A model generated the notes under the pieces. The model was not told where the DNA came from and did not search any database. It saw nothing but the letters and a program-made list of their open reading frames with translations. 64,000 nt of DNA from contig NZ_CP023694.1 in the NCBI RefSeq assembly GCF_008705135.1, forward strand, positions 1,116,001 to 1,180,000. The letters run 5' to 3'. Position numbers and translations under genes: made by a program. The stretch comes from Streptomyces coeruleorubidus (GTDB lineage: Bacteria > Actinomycetota > Actinomycetes > Streptomycetales > Streptomycetaceae). Below, one piece after another: positions 25,920 through 34,929 of the stretch (its first letter is position 1; each line of letters opens with the position of its first letter).

Positions 25920-26059
25920 GCGGTCCTCCCCCGGCGGCGACGAGCCGCTGTCGGCCAACGGGCACACAGTTCGCGGACAGTCACCTCCCGATTCCACTTC
26001 GTTGTCAGTGCCGTGGTGCAGACTCCCCGTCAGTTGGCACTTCGCCCGGGGAGGACAAC

Positions 26060-28138
26060 GTGTTCAGGGGGATCGACGAGGTCGACTGGGCCTCGCTGCG
26101 GCACGCCTACGGCAGCGCGGAGGACGTGCCCGGACTGCTCCGGGGACTGGCCTCCGCCGACCAGGCCGAGCGGGAGACCGCGCTCGACCGGATGTACGGC
26201 GCCGTGCACCACCAGGGAGGCCTGTACGACTCGACGCTCGCCTGTGTTCCGTTTCTCCTCGCGCTCGCCGTCCGTGAGGAGGTGCGGGACCGGGCGGGGG
26301 TCGTGGAGCTCCTTGTCAGTATCGGCGGGGCCGACGGGGGTGGGGTCGGGGCCGGCGGGGGTGAGTTCGATGGGGACGGGGGTGGGGCCGACGATCTCGC
26401 CGCGCAGGCTCGTGCCGTCCTGCGCGCGGGTGCCGATGTCTTCGTACTGCTGGCCGGGGACGCGGACGCCGGAGTGCGCCGGGCGGCCCCGGCGGCGCTT
26501 GTGCGGTTCCTCGACCGACCGGCTCGTGTGCTCGCCCTGTTACGGGAGCGGCTCACCGTGGAGCGGGACGACCGGGTCCTGCTGGCCCTGGCCGAGAGCC
26601 TCGGCCTGTTCGCACGGCGGCACCTGCCGGCCGGTGACTGTCACGCCGCGGAGGCGGTGGGCCTGCTGGCGGCGCTGAGCGGGCCGCCTTACGAACCGGG
26701 GCTGCGCCTCGCCGCGCTCGGCCAGCTGGCGCAGTGCGCCCCGGAGTTGCTTCCTGCGGATCTCGTACCCACGGTGGTCCGGCTGCTCCGGGACAGGTCC
26801 GGGCAGCGCGGCTGCGAGAGATTCGCGCAGGACGGTCCCGGCGCGGACACGCTCGCCGGGCGGCTGCGGCGCCTGCGCCCCTCGGACGAGGAGGGCTCCC
26901 GGCTGCTGCGCACCCTGCACTCCGCGCTCGGCTGCCGGGTGGCCGACCGGGTCGCCCTGCTGTGCGGACAGTTGACCAGTCCGGATCCCCTCGACCGGTG
27001 CAACGCCGTGTGGATGTCGGCCGGGCTGTTCCGCGAGTGGCGTACCGACGTGGTGGAGCCGGTCGCCCTCATAGGTGCCCAACTGGACGCCGAGGAAGGC
27101 TGGTTGCACGACGCGGCGGTCGCCGTCCTGGTGGAGCTCTTCGAACTGGCCCTGCCTGCCTCGGACCACCTCCACGCCCTGGTGACCGGCCGTCCCGAGC
27201 TTCGCGTACGCCACGGGGAGCGGGGGGCGCCGACGCTGGGCAGCCCGCTCAAGGCACTGGCCAGGGCCGGGGACGCGCGGGCCACGCCGGTGCTGGCCGA
27301 GGTGCTGGCAGGCCCGGTCGTACCGCACGACCTGGGGCTGGTGATACCCCATCTGGGCCGCGCTGCCGCGCCGCTCGCCCCCGCCCTGCGGCGACGCCTC
27401 GCCCGTGTTCCGCTCGGCGGCCCCGACACGCATGAGCGGGCCGTCCCCCTCCTGACGGCACTCGCGGCACTGGGCGACGCCGAGTCCGTGCCGTCGGTGC
27501 TGCGCCTGCTGCGTGGCATGCCGGACGGGCTGCGGCTGCGCGGCGCCGTCACGGAGGCGGCGGTCCGTGCCCTGGGGGCGGTGGGCAGCGCCGCGCACGA
27601 GGCGGTACCGGATCTGCGCGGGCTGCTGGAGACCGACTGCGCCGTCGCGGCCGCGGACGCCCTGTGGTCGGTCACGGGTGAGGCGGATGCCGTCGTGCCC
27701 GTACTGCTCCGCAAGCTGACGGACGGCGGGAGGGGCCGGTATCGGCCGGCGGCGGCCGACTTACTCGGACGCCTGGGGCCGGCGGCCCGTACGGCCCTGC
27801 CCGCGCTGCGCCGGATGACCGGCTCCGGCGAAGCGCCGGAACGGGCAGCGGCGGCCTGCGCGGTGTGGCGGATCACCGGGGAGCCGGAACGGGAGCAGGT
27901 CCTGCCCGTCCTCCGCGCCGCATGGACGGAGCACCCGCGCACCCGCACGGCGATCGCCGGGTGCGTGGCAGCGCTGGGCCCCATGGGAGCGCCCCTGCAC
28001 GACCTGCTGCGAGCGGAGCTCACGTCCCCACGACGGCATCGGGCCGACTCCGGCGGCTGCGGCAGCCACGGCATCCATGAGGACGAGGGGTTGTTGCGGC
28101 TGTGCCGGGGGGCGCTGAGCCGGGAGGGTGGCGGGTAG
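26060..28138 (+). CDS. Large HEAT-repeat domain protein
   Basis: A 692-residue soluble protein built of repeated amphipathic helix pairs such as AAQARAVLRAGADVFVLLAG, DADAGVRRAAPAALVRFLD, ESVPSVLRLLRGMP, EAAVRALGAVGSAAHEAVPD and PAAADLLGRLGPAARTALPAL. This is a HEAT/armadillo scaffold likely to bind protein partners. A Gly-rich loop (GGADGGGVGAGG) at about residues 89-100 interrupts the first repeats. The GTG at 26060 follows GGGGAGGA. No catalytic domain is seen, and the gene stands alone before the minisatellite at 28190. Confidence 0.85.
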   Translation: MFRGIDEVDWASLRHAYGSAEDVPGLLRGLASADQAERETALDRMYGAVHHQGGLYDSTLACVPFLLALAVREEVRDRAGVVELLVSIGGADGGGVGAGGGEFDGDGGGADDLAAQARAVLRAGADVFVLLAGDADAGVRRAAPAALVRFLDRPARVLALLRERLTVERDDRVLLALAESLGLFARRHLPAGDCHAAEAVGLLAALSGPPYEPGLRLAALGQLAQCAPELLPADLVPTVVRLLRDRSGQRGCERFAQDGPGADTLAGRLRRLRPSDEEGSRLLRTLHSALGCRVADRVALLCGQLTSPDPLDRCNAVWMSAGLFREWRTDVVEPVALIGAQLDAEEGWLHDAAVAVLVELFELALPASDHLHALVTGRPELRVRHGERGAPTLGSPLKALARAGDARATPVLAEVLAGPVVPHDLGLVIPHLGRAAAPLAPALRRRLARVPLGGPDTHERAVPLLTALAALGDAESVPSVLRLLRGMPDGLRLRGAVTEAAVRALGAVGSAAHEAVPDLRGLLETDCAVAAADALWSVTGEADAVVPVLLRKLTDGGRGRYRPAAADLLGRLGPAARTALPALRRMTGSGEAPERAAAACAVWRITGEPEREQVLPVLRAAWTEHPRTRTAIAGCVAALGPMGAPLHDLLRAELTSPRRHRADSGGCGSHGIHEDEGLLRLCRGALSREGGG

Positions 28139-28189
28139 AGCGGGCGGGGTGGAACGCGTACGCCCGCGTCCGGGTGGGACCGGCCTGCC

Positions 28190-28945
28190 GTGTCGGGCGG
28201 GACCGGCGGTCCCGCCGGACGGGGACCAGCCACCTTCGCCGGACGTGGGACGCCCCGCCCGTAGGACCGCGACCAGCCGCCCCCGCCGGACCGTGACCCT
28301 CCCGCCCCATCGGACCGCGACCAGCGGCCCCCGCCGGACCGGGACCGCCCCGCCCCATCGGACCGTGACCGGCCGCGCCCGTCGGACGGTGAACCGTGGC
28401 CCTCGCCGGGCTGGGGCCGCCCTGCCTGCCGGACGGGGACCGCCCTGCCCCACCGGACCGCGACCGGCCGCGCCCATTAGACGGGGACCAGTGGCTCTCG
28501 GCGGCTTGGACCGCCCTGCCCCGCCGGACCGCGACCAGCCCCTAGACGGGGACCATCCCGCCCATCGGACAGGCACCACCCGCCCCCGCCGGGCTGGGAC
28601 CGCCCTGCCCCGTCGGACTGCGACCAGCCGTCCCCATCGGACGGGGACCGCCCCGCCCCATCGGACCACGACCAGCCGCCCCCGCCGGACTGCGACCCGC
28701 CGCGCCCATCGGACGGGGACCACCCGCCCCCGCTGGGCTGGCACCGCCCCGCCGCATCGGACCGCGACCAACCGCGCCCATCAGAAGGGGACCAGCAGCC
28801 CTCGGCGGCCTTGCCCCCCTGCCCCGCCGGACAGCGACCAGCCGCCCCCGCCGGACCGGGACCGACCCGCCCCGCCGGACTGCGACCCGCCGCGCCCATC
28901 GGACGGCGACCAGTCCTTCCACCGGACCGGGACCAGCCCCTCCGG
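28190..28945. repeat. Degenerate tandem minisatellite, unit about 24 bp
   Basis: About 750 bp consist of some thirty imperfect units of 22-25 bp, close to GACCAGCCGCCCCCGCCGGA or GACCGCCCCGCCCCATCGGA with a few bases added. Adjacent units alternate between these two variants, so a higher-order period near 48 bp is visible. Because 24 is divisible by three, several frames on both strands stay open and would give octapeptide repeats, but none has a plausible start signal. The array fills the 807-bp gap between the HEAT-repeat gene and the convergent Rv1733c-type gene. I see no other gene or site there. Confidence 0.85.
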
Positions 28946-29530
28946 TCACCCCGTCGTGCGCCCCCACATCGGGCCGAAGCGGGACCACTCGGCGTCCCAC
29001 TGGTCCATGCGGCGGCGTTCCAGGCGGCGGCGTACCGCGCGGCCGACGGCGAGTGGGGCGAGCGCAGCGCAGACGCCCGCCACGCCGCCGATCAGCGAGG
29101 CGCGCACGCGAGCCTGGGACTCGGTGACGGGGCGGGTCACCTGGCGGCCCTCGCGGTCCGTCCACACGGTGATCGGCGAACCGGCCTGGCTGCCCGCCAG
29201 CACCCGCACCTGGCCGGACTGCGGGGAACCGTCCGCAGCGGTCCACCGTGCCTCCGCCCAGACGTGCTCGGCACGGGAGACGTCGCCGTTCTCGGAGGCC
29301 GTCCCGGGAGCCCGCTCGGCGAGCCGGGCCACGAGGGGGCGCCATTCGACCCGCTCGCGGGCCAGCCCGTCCTCCACGGAACGGCTCACCGTCAGGCCGG
29401 CGAGCACCCCGACGAACACGGTGAGCATCCACACGCCCAGCACGACCCAGGCCTCCACCCTGTCGGCGCGCCGTTTGAGCGGATTGCGCCGCCAGCGCCA
29501 CAGCCACACCTTCGGACCACGTAACGCCAT
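28946..29530 (-). CDS. Rv1733c-type two-helix membrane protein
   Basis: A 194-residue membrane protein resembling Rv1733c. There is a basic N-terminus (WLWRWRRNPLKRRADRVEAW), a first membrane helix (VVLGVWMLTVFVGVLAGLTV), an extracytoplasmic domain of about 75 residues containing WTAADGSPQSGQVRVLAGSQ and WTDREGRQVTRPVT, and a second helix (SLIGGVAGVCAALAPLAVG). Function is unknown; the mycobacterial homologue belongs to the dormancy regulon. The ATG at 29530 has AGGAGGAG 7 nt upstream. The 269 bp to the next gene on the right hold no feature I can name. Confidence 0.8.
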   Translation of the reverse strand: MALRGPKVWLWRWRRNPLKRRADRVEAWVVLGVWMLTVFVGVLAGLTVSRSVEDGLARERVEWRPLVARLAERAPGTASENGDVSRAEHVWAEARWTAADGSPQSGQVRVLAGSQAGSPITVWTDREGRQVTRPVTESQARVRASLIGGVAGVCAALAPLAVGRAVRRRLERRRMDQWDAEWSRFGPMWGRTTG

Positions 29531-29799
29531 CGAAGGCTCCTCCTCACGAGCGCATGACCATCCCGCCGCCCTCCCCATACGGAAGAGGGCCGCTGGATGC
29601 TCACTGCACGTACCCACAAGGGGGCGCCTCGGGCTGTGGCAGCGTCTTCGCGGGCGGGGCGCCTGACGCCCGTACGCGGCGCCGACACGGCCCTGACCTG
29701 CGCCGGAGTCCGCTCCGGGGGTGACTGTCAGTGGTGGGGTGCAGACTGGCCCGTGTCTGAGACGAGGGCGTCGACGACGACGCCGCGGAGGTGATCGGC

Positions 29800-30888
29800 A
29801 TGACCGAGGTACTGCTCGCCGTGGGCACGCGCAAAGGCCTGTTCATCGGGCGCCGGCGGGACGGTGGCGCCTGGGAGTTCGACCAGAGCCCCTACTTCAA
29901 CGCGCAGGCCGTGTACTCGGTCGCCATCGACACCCGCACCGCGACCCCGCGGCTGCTGGCCGGCGGCGACAGCGCGCACTGGGGCCCGTCCGTGTTCCAC
30001 TCCGACGACCTGGGCCGGACCTGGACCGAACCGGCCCGGCCGGCCGTCAAGTTCCCCCAGGACACGGGGGCGTCCCTGGAGCGGGTGTGGCAACTGCACC
30101 CGGCCGCGGCCGAGCCGGACGTGGTGTACGCGGGCACGGAACCGGCCGCGCTGTACCGCTCGGAGGACCGTGGCGAGACGTTCGAGCTCGTCCGGCCCCT
30201 GTGGGAGCACCCCACGCGGTCGAAGTGGGTGCCGGGCGGTGGCGGTGAGGGCCTGCACACCGTACTCACCGACGCACGCGACCCCAACGCGGTGACGGTC
30301 GCCGTCTCGACCGCCGGTGTGTTCCGCACGCTGGACGGCGGAGCGAGCTGGGCGCCCTCCAACTCGGGCGTCTCCGCGGTGTTCCTGCCCGACCCGAACC
30401 CGGAGTTCGGCCAGTGCGTGCACAAGGTGACGCGGGACGCGGCGAACCCGGACCGGCTCTACCTCCAGAACCACTGGGGTGTCTACCGCAGCGACGACGC
30501 GGGTGCGCACTGGACGGACATCGGCGAGGGCCTGCCGTCCACGTTCGGCTTCGCGGCGGCCGCACATCCGCACAGAGGGGACACCGCGTACGTGTTCCCG
30601 ATCAGCGCCGACGCCGACCGGGTCCCGGCCGACCGCCGGTGCCGGGTCTACCGGACGGCGGACGCGGGCAAGAGCTGGGAGCCGCTCTCGGCGGGGCTGC
30701 CCCAGGAGGACCACTACGGCACGGTGCTGCGCGACGCGATGTGCACGGACGACGCGGACCCGGCGGGCGTCTACTTCGGCAACCGCAACGGCGAGGTGTT
30801 CGCCTCGGCGGACGACGGCGACAGCTGGCAGCAGCTCGCCGCGCATCTGCCGGACGTGCTGTGCGTGCGGGCCGCGGTCGTCGGCTGA
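29800..30888 (+). CDS. BNR/Asp-box repeat beta-propeller protein (sialidase-like fold)
   Basis: A 362-residue propeller with repeated Asp-box motifs: SDDLGRTWTE, SEDRGETFEL, TLDGGASWAP, SDDAGAHWTD, TADAGKSWEP and SADDGDSWQQ. No signal peptide is visible, so it is probably cytoplasmic and not a secreted sialidase; catalytic Arg-triad residues cannot be identified. The ATG at 29800 is preceded by GGAGGTGAT, an exceptionally complete match to the 16S rRNA 3' end, so strong translation is expected. Substrate unknown. Confidence 0.85.
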   Translation: MTEVLLAVGTRKGLFIGRRRDGGAWEFDQSPYFNAQAVYSVAIDTRTATPRLLAGGDSAHWGPSVFHSDDLGRTWTEPARPAVKFPQDTGASLERVWQLHPAAAEPDVVYAGTEPAALYRSEDRGETFELVRPLWEHPTRSKWVPGGGGEGLHTVLTDARDPNAVTVAVSTAGVFRTLDGGASWAPSNSGVSAVFLPDPNPEFGQCVHKVTRDAANPDRLYLQNHWGVYRSDDAGAHWTDIGEGLPSTFGFAAAAHPHRGDTAYVFPISADADRVPADRRCRVYRTADAGKSWEPLSAGLPQEDHYGTVLRDAMCTDDADPAGVYFGNRNGEVFASADDGDSWQQLAAHLPDVLCVRAAVVG

Positions 30889-30961
30889 GGCGGGGACCAG
30901 GTGGGGGACGGGGGGAGGTACGAGGCGAGGGATGAGCTTACGAGCGGCCCTTGGCCACTGG

Positions 30962-31000
30962 TTGATCGCCGCTGCCCGTACGGCAGTAGGGTGACGCCCG
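30962..31000 (+). promoter_or_regulatory. Leaderless promoter of the uracil-DNA glycosylase gene
   Basis: TTGATC at 30962-30967 and TAGGGT at 30987-30992 are 19 bp apart, and the -10 box begins 13 nt before the GTG start. There is no ribosome binding site, which supports a leaderless transcript. Confidence 0.6.
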
Positions 31001-31677
31001 TGGCACCACGACCCTTGCATGAAATCGTCGAAGCGGGCTGGGCGAAGGCCCTGGAACCGGTGGCCGAACGCGTCGCCGCGATGGGGGACTTCCTCCGCGC
31101 GGAGATCGCCGCGGGACGCACCTACCTCCCGGCCGGGCCGAACGTGTTGCGGGCCTTCCAGCAGCCCTTCGACGACGTACGGGTCCTGATCGTCGGTCAG
31201 GACCCGTATCCGACCCCGGGGCACGCGGTGGGGCTGTCGTTCTCGGTCGCGCCCGAGGTGCGGCCGCTGCCCGGCAGCCTCATCAACATCTTCCGCGAGC
31301 TGAACGCCGATCTGGGACTGCCGCAGCCGTCCTGCGGTGACCTCACGCCCTGGACGCAGCAGGGCGTGCTGCTGCTCAACAGGGCGCTCACCACCGCCCC
31401 GCGCAAGCCCGGGGCCCACCGGGGCAAGGGCTGGGAGGAGGTCACCGAGCAGGCGATCCGGGCCCTGGCGGCGCGCGGCAAGCCCCTGGTGTCCATCCTG
31501 TGGGGCCGTGACGCCCGCAACCTGCGCCCACTGCTCGGCGACCTGCCCTCCGTGGAATCCGCCCACCCCTCCCCCATGTCGGCGGACCGGGGCTTCTTCG
31601 GCTCCCGCCCGTTCAGCCGGGCCAACGACCTGCTGATCCGTCAGGGCGGCCAACCGGTGGACTGGCGCCTGCCGTGA
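31000..31677 (+). CDS. ung: Uracil-DNA glycosylase, family 1
   Basis: A 225-residue DNA repair enzyme that excises uracil. Motif [19 protein letters not shown] holds the catalytic Asp. The Asn region [18 protein letters not shown] follows, and motif [21 protein letters not shown] holds the catalytic His. The GTG at 31000 is chosen because the family N-terminus ([19 protein letters not shown]) starts there and the -10 box lies 13 nt upstream. The TGA stop overlaps the GTG of the downstream kinase gene. Confidence 0.94.
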   Translation: MAPRPLHEIVEAGWAKALEPVAERVAAMGDFLRAEIAAGRTYLPAGPNVLRAFQQPFDDVRVLIVGQDPYPTPGHAVGLSFSVAPEVRPLPGSLINIFRELNADLGLPQPSCGDLTPWTQQGVLLLNRALTTAPRKPGAHRGKGWEEVTEQAIRALAARGKPLVSILWGRDARNLRPLLGDLPSVESAHPSPMSADRGFFGSRPFSRANDLLIRQGGQPVDWRLP

Positions 31678-32657
31678 CCGGGGCGCCGGAAGGCTCCGGC
31701 TTCCTCGCGGTGGACTCCGGCGGGTCCGGACTCCGGGTGGTGGTCGGAACCGCCGAGCGCGGACCGCTCGCCCGGCGGACGTCCGACGAGCCGGTGCGCA
31801 CGGGTGACCGGGGCATCGACCCGGAGCACTTCATGGCGCGACTCGTGCCGCTGGTGCGCGCCCTGACCGCCGAGGCCGGTCCTGTGCGACTGACCGCCGC
31901 CGTCGTCGGCGCGGCCGGGCTGGCCTCCCTCGGTGCCGGGCTGCGCGCCGAACTGCCGGGTGCCCTGGCGCGGGAGTTCGGTGTGCGGAGGGTCGCGCTG
32001 GCCGCCGACGCGGTGACCGCGTACGTGGGTGCCCTCGGGCCCCGGCCCGGTGCCGTGATCGCCGGTGGTACGGGACTGATCGCGATCGGGACCGACCTGG
32101 CGGGCTGGCGTCGGGCGGACGGCTGGGGGCATCTGCTCGGCGACTGCGGTGGCGGTGCCTGGATCGGGCGGGCCGGGCTGGAGGCCGCGCTGCGAGCCCA
32201 CGACGGCCGGGAAGGCGGCTCGGCCCGGCTGCTGGCCTGCGCCGAGGAGGTGTTCGGGCCCGTGGCCGGGCTGCCCGGCGCACTGTATCCACGGCCGGAC
32301 CGCCCCGCCGTCCTCGCCTCGTTCGCGCCCCGGGTGGCCGTCTGCGCGGAGGAGGACCCCGTGGCGGCGGGCATCCTGCGCGCGGCCGCCCGGCACATGG
32401 CCGACTCCGCGGCGGCCGTGTGCCCCGGCGGCGCCTCGCGCGTCGCCGTCACGGGCGGCCTGTTCAAGATCGGCCACCCGCTCCTCGCACCCCTCGACGA
32501 GGAACTGGCGAAGCGGCTCCCGCACGCGCGACGGGTGCCGGCCGAGGGCGATCCGCTGCACGGCTCGGTGCGCATGGCGGCCGAGCTGAGCGCCGGTCCG
32601 CTCACCCTGCCGGGTGACGAGACCATGCTGAGCGTGACCACCCGATCGGGTGATTGA
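31674..32657 (+). CDS. BadF/BadG-type ATPase, N-acetylglucosamine-kinase-like
   Basis: A 327-residue ASKHA-fold sugar kinase or ATPase. The phosphate-1 loop is [16 protein letters not shown], the sugar/phosphate region is [14 protein letters not shown] with [17 protein letters not shown], and the adenosine motif is [11 protein letters not shown]. The closest relatives are eukaryotic-type N-acetylglucosamine kinases. The GTG at 31674 overlaps the UDG stop (GTGA), so it is translationally coupled to a DNA repair gene, which is functionally unexpected. A DasR-like box lies further right in front of the lactonase gene, but not at this operon. Confidence 0.85.
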   Translation: MTGAPEGSGFLAVDSGGSGLRVVVGTAERGPLARRTSDEPVRTGDRGIDPEHFMARLVPLVRALTAEAGPVRLTAAVVGAAGLASLGAGLRAELPGALAREFGVRRVALAADAVTAYVGALGPRPGAVIAGGTGLIAIGTDLAGWRRADGWGHLLGDCGGGAWIGRAGLEAALRAHDGREGGSARLLACAEEVFGPVAGLPGALYPRPDRPAVLASFAPRVAVCAEEDPVAAGILRAAARHMADSAAAVCPGGASRVAVTGGLFKIGHPLLAPLDEELAKRLPHARRVPAEGDPLHGSVRMAAELSAGPLTLPGDETMLSVTTRSGD

Positions 32658-32783
32658 TCCGATCGCGCACCATCCGCAGGTCATTCAATCCGTACGTAAC
32701 TCATCAGACAAAAGCGGACGGATACCGCTCACCTGACCCCTCCCCGAACAGGGGAGCCCAAGAAGCCAGTAACATGCGGCGCC

Positions 32784-33707
32784 ATGAGTTCCCCCACTGG
32801 ACCCGAGTCCGGCCTCCCAGTACGAATGCCGCGACCCCGCCAGCCCGGACGGCACCGCCGCCCGGAGCCGCTGGTGGCTCCCGAGGGCGCGCCCGCGCTC
32901 GTCCTCGCCGTGCCGGGCACGCCCAGTAGCGCCACCCGCAGCCTCGCCGAAGAGGTCGTGAGCATCGCCCGCTCCGAGCTGCCCGGCCTCGACGCCCGCA
33001 TCGGGTACCTCGACGGGGACAACGCGGAGTTCCCCACGCTCCAGGCCGTGCTCACGTACGCCGCCGAGGAGCGCACCGCCCGCTTCGAGCAGGCGCGTGC
33101 CGCCGGCCTGGACGTCAGGGAGCCCGACGGGCCGGTCGCCGTCGTCGTGCCGCTGCTCGCCGGCCCGGACAGCGCGCTGCTGCGCCGGGTCCGCCAGGCC
33201 GTCATGGAGAGCCGGATCGCCGCCGAGCTGACCGATGTCCTCGGTCCGCACCCGCTGCTCGCCGAGGCGCTGCACGTGCGGCTCTCCGAGGCCGGCCTGG
33301 CCCGCGCGGACCGCGCCCGGCTGTTCACCGTGGCGACCGCCGCCGACGGCATCATCCTGGCCTCCGTGGGCGGTGACGAGGCCGTGCAGGCGGCCGGGAT
33401 CACCGGCATGCTGCTCGCCGCGCGCCTGGCGGTGCCGGTGATGGCGGCGGCCCTGGACCAGGAGGGCTCCATCGCGTCCGTCGCCGAGCAGCTGCGCTCC
33501 TCGGGTTCGCAGCAGCTCGCCCTCGCGCCGTATCTGATCGGCCCGGAGATCGAGCCGGGACTGGTCGAGGAGGCCGCGAAGGAGGCGGAGTGCTCCGCCG
33601 CCGAGTCGCTCGGTGCGTACCCGGCGATCGGGAAGCTGGCGCTGGCCAAGTACACGACGGCGCTGGGGATCGCGCCGCAGCAGGCTCAGGGCACGCCGGT
33701 TCGCTGA
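32784..33707 (+). CDS. Sirohydrochlorin-chelatase-like (CbiX-fold) protein without the usual metal-binding His
   Basis: A 307-residue protein with two CbiX-like halves. After a basic, Pro-rich leader, the first strand reads PALVLAVPGTPSSATRSLAE, where classical chelatases have a His before the Gly (VHGSR). The second expected His region reads VAVVVPLLAGPDSALLRRVR and also lacks His. The second half repeats the fold (TDVLGPHPLLAEALHVRL, TAADGIILASVGGDEAVQAA). Iron or cobalt insertion is therefore doubtful. The ATG at 32784 has TAACAT 14 nt upstream and no ribosome binding site, so it may be leaderless. Confidence 0.75.
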   Translation: MSSPTGPESGLPVRMPRPRQPGRHRRPEPLVAPEGAPALVLAVPGTPSSATRSLAEEVVSIARSELPGLDARIGYLDGDNAEFPTLQAVLTYAAEERTARFEQARAAGLDVREPDGPVAVVVPLLAGPDSALLRRVRQAVMESRIAAELTDVLGPHPLLAEALHVRLSEAGLARADRARLFTVATAADGIILASVGGDEAVQAAGITGMLLAARLAVPVMAAALDQEGSIASVAEQLRSSGSQQLALAPYLIGPEIEPGLVEEAAKEAECSAAESLGAYPAIGKLALAKYTTALGIAPQQAQGTPVR

Positions 33708-33727
33708 CGTCCCCCGGTACGGCCGAG

Positions 33728-33756
33728 AAGGCCCGCCCCGGTCAGGGGCGGGCCTT
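33728..33756. terminator. Bidirectional stem-loop terminator
   Basis: A perfect 12-bp stem, AAGGCCCGCCCC paired with GGGGCGGGCCTT, with loop GGTCA lies between the convergent chelatase-like and lactonase genes. Confidence 0.8.
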
Positions 33757-33779
33757 CGTCGTCGGGGCGGCGCCCCCCG

Positions 33780-33811
33780 GTATCCCCGTATCCCCGTATC
33801 CCCGTATCCCC
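33780..33811. repeat. 8-bp tandem repeat GTATCCCC, four perfect copies
   Basis: Four exact copies of GTATCCCC run from 33780 to 33811 and end immediately before the lactonase stop codon. This is a short simple-sequence array in the 3' flank, with no coding role. Confidence 0.9.
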
Positions 33812-33812
33812 G

Positions 33813-34841
33813 TCAGCCGAGGATCACGCACGACGCCGCCGTCACTCCGATCGAGCCGGCGCGTCGCGGAATGCCCGTGCGCGGGTCGGTGGCGAACCAG
33901 GTCACGTCGCCCGAGCGTTCGTTGGCGACGTAGAGGGAGCGGTCGGACGCGGTGAGGGCGCGGGGCCAGTGGCCACCGCAGGGCACCGTGGTGATCAGCC
34001 GCAGTCGCTCGCCCTCGACGGCGAGCACGGACAGGACGTCCTCGCCTCGCGTGGCGGTCCACACGAAGCGGCCGTCGGGCGAGGTGACGATGCCCGAGGG
34101 GTAGGCGTCGCCGGCCGGTGCGCCGGGCAGGACCGGGGTCTCGGCCAGCGGTGTCAGCACGCCCTCGGCCTCGTCCCAGCGGCAGACGGTGACGGAGGGG
34201 GTGAGTTCGTTCACGACGTACGCGTACGGCCTTTCCGGGTGGAAGGCGAGGTGGCGCGGGCCCGAGCCGGGCCGCAGGGCGGTCTCCTTGTGCAGGACGA
34301 GGGCGCCGTCCGTCAGCGTGCAGACCCGCACGGAGTCGGTCCCGAGGTCGACGCTGACGGCCCAGCGGCCGCTCGGGTCGGGCTGTACCTGGTGGGCGTG
34401 CGGACCCTGCTGGCGCGGGCTGTGCGGGCCCGAGCCGGTGTGCTGGAGCACGTGGGCGCGGGACCGCGCGAGGGTGCCGTCCGGGCGGAGGGGGATCGCG
34501 GTGACGCTGCCGGAGCCGTAGTTGGCGGTCAGGACGTGTCCGGCGAACAGACTGAGGTGGGTCGGCCCGTTCCCGCCGACCGGCACGGGCGGTCCGGCCG
34601 GCTCGGGCCTGTCCCCGTCCACGCGGTACGCGGCCACCGCGCCCTCGGCCGTCTCACTGACCGCGTACAGCGTCCGCGCGTCGGGGGACAAGGCCAAGGA
34701 GGCGGGGTCGGGGACGGCGTCGACGCTGCTCAGGGCGGTCAGCGCACCGCTGTCGGCATCGACGGCCGCCGTCACGATCCCGGGGCCGCCGGCCGCCGTG
34801 AACGACCCGATGTACGCCCTCCGCCTGCCGCCGTCCGCCAC
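33813..34841 (-). CDS. Lactonase family beta-propeller protein (6-phosphogluconolactonase type)
   Basis: A 342-residue seven-bladed propeller of the YbhE/Pgl lactonase family. Blades include RRAYIGSFTAAGGPGIVTAA, SLALSPDARTLYAVSE, THLSLFAGHVLTANYGSGSV, HAHQVQPDPSGRWAVSVDLG, RHLAFHPERPYAYVVNEL, YPSGIVTSPDGRFVWTATRG and RALTASDRSLYVANERSG. HAHQV and the conserved Glu/Asn residues form the active site in relatives. No signal peptide is present, and it would open sugar lactones in the cytosol. The GTG at 34841 follows GAGAGGGGA. Its promoter contains a DasR-type box. Confidence 0.87.
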   Translation of the reverse strand: MADGGRRRAYIGSFTAAGGPGIVTAAVDADSGALTALSSVDAVPDPASLALSPDARTLYAVSETAEGAVAAYRVDGDRPEPAGPPVPVGGNGPTHLSLFAGHVLTANYGSGSVTAIPLRPDGTLARSRAHVLQHTGSGPHSPRQQGPHAHQVQPDPSGRWAVSVDLGTDSVRVCTLTDGALVLHKETALRPGSGPRHLAFHPERPYAYVVNELTPSVTVCRWDEAEGVLTPLAETPVLPGAPAGDAYPSGIVTSPDGRFVWTATRGEDVLSVLAVEGERLRLITTVPCGGHWPRALTASDRSLYVANERSGDVTWFATDPRTGIPRRAGSIGVTAASCVILG

Positions 34842-34900
34842 CGCTGTCCCCTCTCGTCCCTGAACACGTCCCTCGACCGTCCGGAATGCCCGCGCTGCCG

Positions 34901-34929
34901 ATCATGCGCGGTCTAGACCAAACGGTCAA
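34901..34929 (-). promoter_or_regulatory. Lactonase promoter with a DasR-like operator in the spacer
   Basis: On the minus strand TTGACC (34929-34924), a 17-bp spacer and CATGAT (34906-34901) make a good promoter about 60 bp upstream of the lactonase GTG. The spacer contains TGGTCTAGACCG (34920-34909), which matches 11 of 12 core bases of the dre element TGGTCTAGACCA bound by DasR, the GntR-family regulator of aminosugar use. Repression by DasR is inferred. Confidence 0.65.

Noticed and set aside
28190..28945. CRISPR array considered for the tandem repeats
   Set aside because: Units are contiguous with no unique spacers, are imperfect, and no cas gene is nearby.
28128..29666. A plus-strand frame of 512 codons through the minisatellite, rich in Pro, Arg and Thr
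   Set aside because: It stays open because the repeat unit is a multiple of three. It has no ribosome binding site and ends antisense to the Rv1733c-type gene.
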